DNA of 64,000 bases, from NCBI RefSeq assembly GCF_037975245.1, contig NC_092569.1, forward strand, positions 22,970,168 to 23,034,167, read 5' to 3'. A program made the position numbers and the translations under genes. Below, in pieces: positions 13,101-22,636 of this stretch; positions within the stretch are counted from its first letter, which is position 1; each line of letters opens with the position of its first letter. The DNA comes from Apostichopus japonicus (taxonomy: Eukaryota; Echinodermata; Holothuroidea; Aspidochirotida; Stichopodidae). The notes beneath the pieces were generated by a model. It was given only the letters and a program-made list of their open reading frames with translations. It did no database searches and was not told where the DNA came from.

Positions 13101-16100
13101 TCATGAAACCGAGTGTCATAGTAAACAGTTCGTATGAAACTACAATGAAGAATTGCAGCTTCATCAACTTTGCCAAACAGAAAGGGTCAGGTTTTTGGCA
13201 AGTGTGCTTATTTAGATCCGTTAACTTATTATAACAGTGTAGAGGATATTTGTTTTTACAGGGATGTTGAATCGTCAGATACAAAGTGGATACACGGGTC
13301 GACATATGTTTGGTGTAGTCCTGCTAATCAATTGTAAGACAATGACACCGAAAAAACACACAGCACAGCATTGCAACATATCTAGAAATGAGCAGTATTC
13401 GCCGCATATATATAGTTGGCTTAATTTGAGTAAATTTGAGTATTAAAGGAAGTTGTGTTCTGAGCTATATTTACTTTAAAGTTAACAATCATTTCTCTTC
13501 ATTCTATCCTTATTCAAAGTAAACTCATTTTGACAAACCGGGCGATAACATGCCATTTGTCTGATTGCCTATCTGCTTTATGTTGAAGAATCATTCCTTT
13601 CAATTTGATAAAACTGATCTATTTCCATTATTACAAGAGTTATTTGCTCTTAAAATTACATGGCGTCCAATTCCTGAGGGGTGATGCCGTTAGAAATATC
13701 GCTTGTTTGAATTATTGTATTGTATTTTTGATTGGTAGACTGCGGAAGCTGGAACAAGTGATGCCTCTAACAGTGAAGATGGGCAAAGTGAGTGATTTAT
13801 TCCTAAACTCCTTACCATTTAAGCTTATTATAACATGTAGACTTTGTTTCATTCATTTATTTCCCATGCTTATTGTAGAAATTAGTGAGGAAACCGTGAG
13901 TAATATTTCCACAACAAGCAAAACTTGTGTATAATCTTTTCGAATGAAACAAAGGATTACACTGACACCAATTTTTGGCATAATGTTAAAGCATTTTAAA
14001 CATAGCTAGGAAAACGAAATGTTTGTATTAGGAGTTATCTCCTACTTAGATTCTTTAACCATATGTGATCGATACATGTCTTTGAGAGAATGACAAATAA
14101 TTCTAAATTTCTGCCCCTTGAACGTCAGAGTTTCACAAACATCCTTTTTTTGTGTCTCACTCCATTGTATATAATTAACCTTCATAAACTACTTATTTGG
14201 AATTGTTTCAGCCATACAGGGCTCATGTTTCTCATGCCAGTAGTGTAAGTAGTAACGTTTTTTTTTTATCAAAGTCATCATATTTGTGTTTTAATTGCTT
14301 CTTGGAAGTAAGTCAACTAATATTGAAGACATTGATTTCATTAGCTCGATATGTAGTATTATTGTTATTCTTTATTACGTGCATCATTACTGTAACATTT
14401 ATTTATTCCCTCATCAACAAGGCTCTTCAACATTTTTCTTCTATCAACAATCGAGTTACCCGAGAGATTGCAAGGAAGTCCAGGAGCAATGTTCATCTCA
14501 TAACTCTACCGGTGTCTTCATGATCAAACCAGATGGCTATTTAGAACCTTTTGAGGTTTACTGTGATGGAACAGATACATCTGGTGGATGGACGGTAGGT
14601 GTATCTTTGATTAGCACTGCTTCCTTTCCATGTAACACTCAATATGTCTGGAGAAACAGTGACCCCATACTTTATAAATATGTATCTATTGGTGCGGGTG
14701 TGTATAGTCAATTAATGACTCAGCTACTCTGTAACCATAAGCAGAGATTATAACCTTACAGAATAATCCTATTTTGTTTTGTTTCATAATACTTCTTTAG
14801 CCTATTTCTATGTAAAGCTATTTTATTTTGTTTCATAATTATCTTTTTGCATATTCATTGGTCCTTCATTTTTTGTTACGAACAAAAATAGTCAAGAAAT
14901 GTTCAATGTTACAGATTCCCGTTTGGTCAAACTTATCTACAGTTACTGGTAAACCTTTATAATATCAAAAGCTTACTTTCAATGCGATTGTAAACAGTAT
15001 CCAATCAATCCGTCTAATTATTCATCAGGTTATTCAACGACGTATTGACGGGTCCATCGACTTTGGTCGTGACTGGGATAGCTACAAGACTGGCTTAGGG
15101 TTTTTGTCTTGGGAATTTGGCTCGGTAACGAGAAGCTATCTTTCTTGACCAATCAGAAGAAGTATCAACTGGTAATTGACATGACAACATCAAATGGTTC
15201 CCTAATTCGTGTTTCATACGATCATTTTCGAATCAGTGACGCTTTCAGCTACTTCAAGTTAGTAAACCTCGGACAGTATTCTGGAGAGACCGGTGAGTTA
15301 CTGTTAACGCTTGAAAATAACTTAATATGTAAAGAGTTAGACATAATGTTTAAAAATAACCAGTGTATTCCAATTAAGAATGTAAGTAGATTAGTGTATG
15401 TACCTGAGACCGCTTTTGCAAGCTCTTGGAAAAATATTTTCCGTAATTTAATGTTCAAGCTTGCACGACCATTGCTCATCAATACCTCCATAAATCTTAT
15501 TTCCGTGTTTTCAATCACTTCCCTGTATTCACACAGATGTTGTCACATTGTGTCCAACAAACATGGCGTATAAAAACTGCAGTACCGCTTGTCAACGAAC
15601 TTGTGAAGCTCCAGGGATATGTCAGGATGACGTCTGTACGAAAGTTGAAGCCTGTGTTTGTCGCGATGGATACTTTTTGTTGGGATCACACTGTGTACCT
15701 CGTGAACAATGTGGATGTTGCGAATCAGAAGGGCAAACAATCATACCAGTAAGTCGTCCGAGGGTATTATCCCGAACCCCAAAGGTTTTTATACAGTTGC
15801 AGAGTCATATCAGCATACTTCAATAATTCCAGCGAGTTTTACTCATTGGGTGACATCCATATATCAGTGGCGTGGCGTTTTATATATACAACAATTGAGT
15901 TGTTGTCTATTTTGTCCCGAATTCAATTTTGTGTTTACTTTGTTTACTTTTCAGAATGTTATTTTATGTTAACTCTTTTGGTTCAGTTTATATTTTTGAG
16001 TTTTCAGTTTTTATTCAAACTATCCAATATTAGGATCTATCTGTCTATTGATCAGTGAGAAAAAATGCAACATCCTACACACTAAGGTGATTTTAATTAT

Positions 16101-16381
16101 GTCACGGTGTGTTCCAATCAAAGCGTACACATAAATACATGATAGGGAGGGGAAGTGGTAAATACTAGGTATTGCATAGTTTGTGCTTAATGACAGGCAT
16201 TGATAAATCTTTGTGTACATATTTTGGTCTTCAGGAAGGCGAGTTCAATGTGAATCCTAGATGTACCAGAAAGGGTGTTTGTACCAACGGACAAATCAGC
16301 TGGAATGAAACTTACGCTTGTAGTCCTAATGCGGTTTTCAATCAAAAGATAACTGAAGAAGCAAATCTCAGATTTGCTGTA
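10176..16381 (+). CDS. FReD/TIL gene 2 (half FReD, TIL, TILa); frameshifted
   Basis: Predicted secreted protein. Exons: 10176-10256 (signal peptide, MYCYKLDLLLRVSFFLWTAG), 13739-13787, 13879-13895 (17-base microexon), 14212-14242, 14422-14594 (FReD N-part: YPRDCKEVQEQCSS, FEVYCDG, SGGWT), 15029-15292 (central FReD exon, VIQRRIDGSIDF), 15537-15748 (TIL: LCPTNM, CQRTCEAPGICQ, CVCRDGYFLLG, CVPREQCGC) and 16235-16381 (TILa-like: EGEFNVNPRC, YACSPNAVF). All phases agree except in the central FReD exon, which is 264 rather than 265 bases: one T is missing near 15118, where EFWLGN is expected. Reading resumes in the shifted frame (IWLGNEKLSFLTNQKK). This is either a real pseudogene lesion or a sequencing error. 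No C-terminal FReD exon and no second FReD were found. The start was chosen because it opens directly into a hydrophobic leader. Confidence 0.75.
10257..13738 (+). other. Long first intron of gene 2
   Basis: About 3.5 kb of AT-rich sequence between the signal-peptide exon and the first microexon. It contains a long G-homopolymer near 12877-12894. No other exon, RNA gene or recognisable element was seen. Confidence 0.5.
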
Positions 16382-16468
16382 GTAAGTTTCATAATTGTGA
16401 TATTAGAAAATCTCCTAGCATTCTGATAAAATAAATAATAAATAATAAAATGTTTACATTTCTTTGAG

Positions 16469-18385
16469 ATATATGAGGAGTTTCGATTAATGTTTGCCGA
16501 ATCCAGGCATAACTTCATCACACAGTGGGATGGATATAGAGAACGCATCATAGAAGTGAGAAAGAAAACCTCACCAGCTATCGCAAATATGAAATTTGAT
16601 GCTTTTGAGGAAACTGATAGTAGTAAGTTAAATTAGTATAGCTATCATATTTCAAAGTTTTCTTTGTATGCCTTTTTTCTAGCTAACCAATCAATAATGT
16701 TTTGGGCATTACCCCTTGGTAAGAGGCTGGAAAGTTCTAAATTTTATTCTTTTTCTCAATTTGGGCAAATTGTGGTCGCTTGATAGATAAAGGTTTAAAA
16801 TTAAGACCGAAAACTTAATTGTTCTTATTTTTTCTTATTACCATATAGGCAATAATAAACATCATAGTTAAATTTTCTGTGAATATTCTTTGAAATCAAG
16901 CACTTAAAGTACTATAAACATTTTTTCCTGTTTACGATTAGAAATATGACACAATTTAATTTGAACAGATTGTCATCCAAAATTCAATGAACCATTACTC
17001 TAAAAAATCAATATATCAATTACTTTATAGTTTGTGAAAATACAAAATTGTATATTTATTTGGATGTATAACTTATCTGGATTATATTCAAAAAGGTTAT
17101 TTATGGAATGTGCCATTTCTTCACATATACTTGTTTTATGATTTATTGCATTTAATTAGCCACATACTATGCCTTGGAGGTTATGTTTAAAACTTCAAAC
17201 TCAATTTTCTTTTCAGAGGATATGTGTGCTTTATATACATTTATATATATACTGCACAGGTCAGTGACTATGTTAAAGCAGAAGCAGCAGTCCACTAGCA
17301 GAGCAGGAGCACTGTTGTACTTCCTTCAGAACAAACCTGTGAGTATTCTATGACAATATACTGTTTATTCCCTTGCTCAATGCTATATAAACACCCCTGC
17401 GTTTAGTGGAAAAGTTTTGGTTTTACAAAATTTGCTTGGCTAAACAAAAATTGTCTTGTTATGTTGAAAAAAGTTTGTCTGGTGTATATTAAGGTTAGCA
17501 TCATATCCACTCTGTCTTATGGCTCTCTTCCATTGGCGCTACTGAATGGTATAGGCACTGGCTCTATAGTCATCATGGCTCGATGGAAGTAACTTGTATA
17601 GAGTAGGAAAAAACACTTATTATGGAAATGTAAAGCAGGAATAATTTCCTTAGCACTGTCTGATTGGCAGCGATACTGACAAGAATGTGGAGCAAGGCGG
17701 AAAACCTGCAAAAAGGGAATTTAATAGGGTGTTTGGGGGAGAATGCCCATTGTGGTCACAATTGTAGTAAAGTGACATAATATTTTTAAATGTAAAGCCA
17801 ACAAATATTATATATGCCATTTTTAGTAAGGAATAACAAAGATAGAGATGGAAAAACGGTTGACTTATGAACCCTTCAGGTGTCTGAGATGTACAATTAT
17901 TGATACTGAAGGTACACTCTGCCAGTCTGTCCAGGAATTGTAATAACCAAATTTTGTAAAGTTGTCTGTCAAAGGTTTGTGAATTTTTAGTGACATTCTA
18001 GGGAGATCATGTAAGAAGTTTAGTTTATGTAAAATTTTATTCTCGTATGAATAAACTGGAAGTCTCATGGAATATTTAGATTGGCAGTTTGCTTAATGTT
18101 CAGATGTTAATTTAATAGTATGGAGTAAAATAAACATATTTTTTTGTCATTTCTTTCTAGCTTGACACCAGCATTGATGCTACCGCTGCCGGAATTGATG
18201 AAAAATATGTACAACTGTACATACTTTCACTCGGACCTGCCCAAAATCCGTCACAGTTCTTTATTGTGGCGGATAGAATTCCAATTCCTGCAGGAACAAG
18301 TAACAAGTGGATAGATTATTTAAAGCACATTACACATTTAATGTGCATTATGCTTTGGCACTTCATCAATTCTGTGAATTCTTAG
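16469..18385 (+). CDS. Candidate 3' exons after gene 2, unrelated to FReD
   Basis: Open segments with splice signals continue in compatible phase from gene 2: 16469-16622 (IYEEFRLMFAESRHNF, then a charged helical segment), 17265-17338 (MLKQKQQSTSRAGALLYFLQ) and 18161-18299 (EKYVQLYILSLG, PSQFFIVADRIPIPAG). Reading through the last donor meets a TAG at 18383-18385. The sequence is neither FReD nor EGF. It faintly recalls the C-terminal half of SAMD3-like uncharacterised animal proteins (LxxF...Q, then an IV-rich strand ending in an acidic or basic turn), but this is from memory and weak. It could be the tail of a chimeric gene 2, a separate partial gene, or a gene remnant. The 17265 acceptor was chosen because the alternative at 17260 gives an immediate stop. 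Confidence 0.35.
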
Positions 18386-18843
18386 CTGCCTTTTTATATG
18401 GAGTGATTCCTGCTACGTCAGTAAAGGCACCATTGCGTAGCTTGGCATCTAACATTAAATTAATTTCTCCTAAGTAGCTTTTTAGAGTGGTGTTGCAAGT
18501 GCTTATTTGTATGCTGTATTTTCATTTTGATGTTGTGTCATGTAAACAATTGTTTTGTTTATTTAAACACCAGTGCTATTGGTGTTATAGCTTAATTTGG
18601 TACAATTCTGAATTGTAATCCATCCATTGTCGGGTCGGTCAGTTTCCAAAAATGGTTCAATTATGAGAAACGAGTGTCAGAATGATGTGGGTTGGTAAGA
18701 GATGGGGTTGGGAATAAGCAGCAGAAATGAAAACCCTGAAGGGTCGGTGGAGAGGTTGGGAGTATAAAAAATGTTGGGGTGGCAAGAGGCTGGAGCTTGG
18801 AAGAAGGGCTTGGCCAAATGGCCTTTTCCAGTATTTGCCCATT

Positions 18844-19703
18844 GTCGGTCACTTTCCAAGTGGCGTTTGCCAGTATTCATCTATTGTCGGTCACTTTCCA
18901 TGTGGCCTATGCCAGCATCCGTTCATTGTTGGTCACTTTCCAAGTGGCCTTTGCCATTATTTTTTCTTTAAGTACAATTTAGTTTAATATTTTAAATTTC
19001 GTTATACCAATATCTGTGTAATAGAGAACTTGCCCTGTCATAATTGGTTCGGGTTATTATCATATTTGCTACAACTGCTGCACATGGGTTTCACTTAAAA
19101 GTATGAATTTAAATTAAAACATAACAATTAGTGCTTCAAGCCTTAGCTTTTTAGGACACTACATAAAAATATTCCAGTTGTTAATATACATTATTTTTTA
19201 TTTAGGAACTTGCCTTCTCTGTACATAAGTTGAGTGTAATCTGTTATCCGTCAATTGTAATCCGTTCATTGTCGGTCACTTTCCAAGTGGCCTTTTCCAG
19301 TATTCGTCCAGTGTCGGTCACTTTCCAATTGGCCTATGCCAGTATCCGTCCATTGTCGGTCACTTTCAAAATGACCTTTGCCAGTATCCGTCCATTGTCG
19401 GTCACTTTCCAAGTGGGCTATGCCAGCATCCGTTCATTGTTGGTCACTTTCCAAGTGGCCTTTGCCATTATTTTTTCTTGAAGTACAATTTTAGTTTTAT
19501 TTTTTAATATTCTTTATACCAATATCTGTATGATAAACGAACTTGCCCTGTCATAATTGGTTCTGGTTATTATTATATTTGCAGCAACTGCTGCACATGG
19601 GTTTCACTTAAAGGTATGAATCTAAATTAAAACTAAATTAAAACTAAATTAAAACTAAATAAAACTATAAAAATAAATGTTTCAAGACTTAAATTTTTAG
19701 GAC
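18844..19703. repeat. 42-bp minisatellite in two blocks within a 511-bp spaced duplication
   Basis: The unit begins GTCGGTCACTTTCCAAGTGG and repeats at exact 42-base spacing: 18844, 18886, 18928, then 19271, 19313, 19355, 19397, 19439. The sequence after each block (TTTGCCATTATTTTTTCTT through a TTTCACTTAAA...AAATTAAAAC stretch) is also duplicated, at about 18952-19160 and 19462-19703 with a 511-base offset. So a minisatellite plus its right flank was duplicated. Because 42 is a multiple of three, one frame stays open with a 14-residue repeat, but nothing marks it as a gene. Confidence 0.88.
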
Positions 19704-20531
19704 ACAAAATAAATTAGTTATGGTCAAATTAGAAATTTCTGGTGAACTTGACCACATTTATAGAGTTTGCATGTCAAATCGTCGGCACCGGAATTGCAAC
19801 TTTTATTTTTGGAATATTTCATTACTAAAACTTTACATTTAATTTATTTTTGTAGTTTAGGTAAATAACCATTATTTAGACCTAAGATATCATAAATAAA
19901 ACCCAAGCAAACAAATTTAGCTTTTGTACTATTTTTTGTTTATATTTCTTAATGTATCCAAGAAAATAAATAAAGACAGTTTTAATACAGTTTTTAAACT
20001 TTTAACAGGGTTTTTGTTTTCTTATTTCCATAGTTAATGGAATGTTCCCATGAATTATTGTTTTATTGTATATGGTAAAGCAAAATCTAAGTTAAAAATA
20101 TGTAACTATCAACCTGCTTTTTTAACCAGTTTGTGTCTAAAATTATACTCCATTTAGGAATTTTTACAATTTTACGGGGAAATTTCCTTTAACCTGCCGG
20201 GAGGGCGACTGTAATCGTCCCAATTTAGTGCCTTTGGGCAGTGTTTTGGACTATTAATCCCTGAATTAAAAGTATAAAATGACGATATTCTGTCTAGCCA
20301 CTTTTTTTAAAGTCTAATTGAATAAAATAATTTAAACCTTAAAGGCTGGATTCTATTCTAATTTGGCTTAATTTCAGTCTAAGAAAAGGTAAATTCCAGT
20401 CCTGTTACACTGAAATCATTAAGTCTAGCTAGACTAAAAATCAGTCGTTTTACAGACTGAAAATTTTCAGTCCTTCCTTCCTTAAACTGAATTTCAGTCT
20501 GAAGGAACTGGTCCCTCAGTTCGTCCGCTCT

Positions 20532-20572
20532 TAGACTGAAATTTCAGTCTATTAGACTGAAATTTCAGTCTA
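20532..20572. repeat. Two copies of a 20-bp perfect palindrome
   Basis: TAGACTGAAATTTCAGTCTA occurs at 20532-20551 and again at 20553-20572. Each is its own reverse complement. Related half-sites (CAGACTGAAAATTTTCAGTC, AACTGAATTTCAGTCTGA) crowd 20380-20520, so the whole patch can fold in many registers. It is probably the end of a decayed inverted-repeat transposon. It lies directly left of the segmental-duplication edge. Confidence 0.7.
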
Positions 20573-20765
20573 TAAATTTAAGAGAGTATATTGTATAAGA
20601 CAACGACTTCGGGTCAATTCCTCAGATACAACATAAAACTCAATCGGGCAAAAACATAAGATTTTATGTTTACAATGTGTTAAAAATTTGACGGTTGGTG
20701 TTGAAAGTCATGAGGTCTTCTGTTGCATGTATGAAGTAAAAAACACTTGGTTGAGTTATCAGATT

Positions 20766-21219
20766 AGGAAGGACATGACTAACATTTCTTCTGTCCCACC
20801 TCCTTCTCCCTTTGTTCCACCCCCCCCCCCCATCACTCCTCTTCTCACAGCTCTCTTCCACCCCCTTTTTACTCCACACCCTTCTGTCTTTGTCCTTCTC
20901 CAGTTGATTCTCTACCCCGTTCCTTTAATCCTCTCTTTGTCCCTCCACTGTTTATCTCCTACCTCTCCTCTTCCCCTGTTGCCTTCTTCTCTCCATCCCT
21001 TGTCTACTTATCCCTTACATGTATCTCATTGTGTTCACCGTGCTCATTAACCTGTATTCTGTGCGTGTTTGTGTCCATTCTGTTACTGTTACTTGTCATT
21101 TAGCCTCTGAAGAAGATCCTGCTAGGATCGAAACGTCAGGCCAACTTACTTTTACACATTCTATTACAAAGGCTCTCTAGTGGATAAGCAGTTTGCTAAA
21201 AAGAAAATATGTATATTTT
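20766..21219 (+). mobile_element. Retroelement-like insertion with a hammerhead-like motif
   Basis: Copy B reads straight across this point (near 45075). In A the segment is bracketed by GAGTTATCAGATT (20753-20765) and GAGTTATTAGATT (21220-21232), a 13-base target-site duplication with one mismatch. The 454-bp insert holds a long CT-rich tract (about 20790-21005) and, near its 3' end, the hammerhead-like motif. No reverse-transcriptase ORF is present, so it is a truncated or non-autonomous element. Motifs of this type are known from Penelope-like elements; that assignment is inference. Confidence 0.6.
21103..21141 (+). ncRNA. Hammerhead-ribozyme-like motif, copy 1
   Basis: Order of elements: GCCT (stem I 5' strand), CTGAAGA (CUGANGA core), one extra A, GATCCT/AGGATC (stem II, 3-base loop), GAAA (core), CGTC (cleavage-type GUC with an almost absent stem III), AGGC (stem I 3' strand). 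The match to the hammerhead type I layout is close, but the extra A before stem II and the missing stem III loop make self-cleavage as a monomer doubtful. About 85 bases around it are shared with the motifs at 31216 and 53948. Confidence 0.45.
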
Positions 21220-22183
21220 GAGTTATTAGATTGTTAAAACAATGCATTAACGTCAAATGTAGCTTAAGATTTATCAAATGTTAAAGGTGAATATCGTAAA
21301 AACCCCAATAGCTATTGAAACATATTCAACATTCATTGTTGTTTTGTTTCTTTACTATAAAATATCACAACGAAAAAGCTACCTTAGGTCATCTTTCAAG
21401 ACACATGCAATGTTCTTGTGTTATATATACTATTATATTTTTTCTGTTGTACCTTACAATTACATCATGTACCTGAATGTGTTGTAATGATGTAACTGTT
21501 GTTGCATGCTGACCGAGTTATATTGAACCTAGGCTGTTAACATATAAATTTAAACCACACCGCACCAACGTTTTGTTCTCTCCACCATTTCAGTTAATTA
21601 TTGAAGAAAATCAACACCAACGAAGGGTTAAGAGTAAAAATATAAAAAAATGGTATTGACTAGATGTTTCCATTCATCAATTATATTTACTGGGGAAAAT
21701 CATGACATGAAATAAAGAAAAAAAAGTCTTAATAATCCACTTTACAGTTTGGATAAATGAGTACGTTTAATTGGAAGAGCCCCCTCTAATTGCTTCAAAT
21801 ATATGTTTATCAATATTTCATATAAATTCGCCGATATTAACGCAATCATTTATTCAATAATACTTCGTTGTAGGAATGTTATTAACTTTCTCTCGTATTC
21901 TTTATCATTTTCTCCCACTTCGTCTATGTATTTTGTTTTGGTTTACAGAAAACTAGGATATGAAAATGAATATTCATGTGAAATTGTCTATTGTCAATCA
22001 AATATAAGTTAAAAAGATCTTATTATTTGGAAATGTCGTTTACTCCACCTTCGTACATATATTGATAATGCGGTACAGTGATCAGTAGGATTTACTATTT
22101 AATATCAAAATAAAAACCATCCCCTCTTTATTTATACATCAGTGTGCGTTTATTGGATAGACGTTTGATGGAAAGATCCCTTA

Positions 22184-22636
22184 AGGTAGCATACGCCCAT
22201 TAAAAGCCCCATTGACTTACACACTAAATCACAAAAGTAATGTGGTCTCTAAGTCTAGGTAGAAGTTTTCACTAGCTAAACGCTACCCATCACCGGATAG
22301 CTGACAAATTGGCCTTTCATGGCATCATCAATTGTCCGTATCATGACCATGTAGATTTTTTGCTATCCGAGAAGGACGTTTTCGTCACTTGTAAACAAAC
22401 CTCTTCACTCAGTGGTAAACAAATTTCCTACGCTGCTCCTGGGAGGCCTAAAGGGGTCTAATTTTCTCACCACATGTACTTCCATTCATGCTCTTCAACA
22501 TGCAATCCACAAAAAAACTAGATCATGGTTGATGATGACAGGTCACAAAAGATGTTCTCCTGCTGCTTTTTTGCACTTTTCCTGAAGGAGAACAATCGAG
22601 CGGATGGATATAGACTCTAATAGGAGTATGCCACCT
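22184..22636. mobile_element. 453-bp MITE with TA target-site duplication
   Basis: Terminal inverted repeats start AGGTAGCATACGCCCATTA at 22184 and, on the other strand from 22636, AGGTGGCATACTCCTATTA (three mismatches over about 19 bases). TA flanks both ends (22182-22183 and 22637-22638). Copy B has the empty site with a single TA (GATCCCTTAGATG, near 45354-45366). The TA duplication and short inverted repeats point to the Tc1/mariner type. It contains no transposase. Confidence 0.75.

Noticed and set aside
19230-19481. Open frame with a 14-residue repeat
   Set aside because: A by-product of a 42-bp minisatellite; no start context, splice sites or codon signal.
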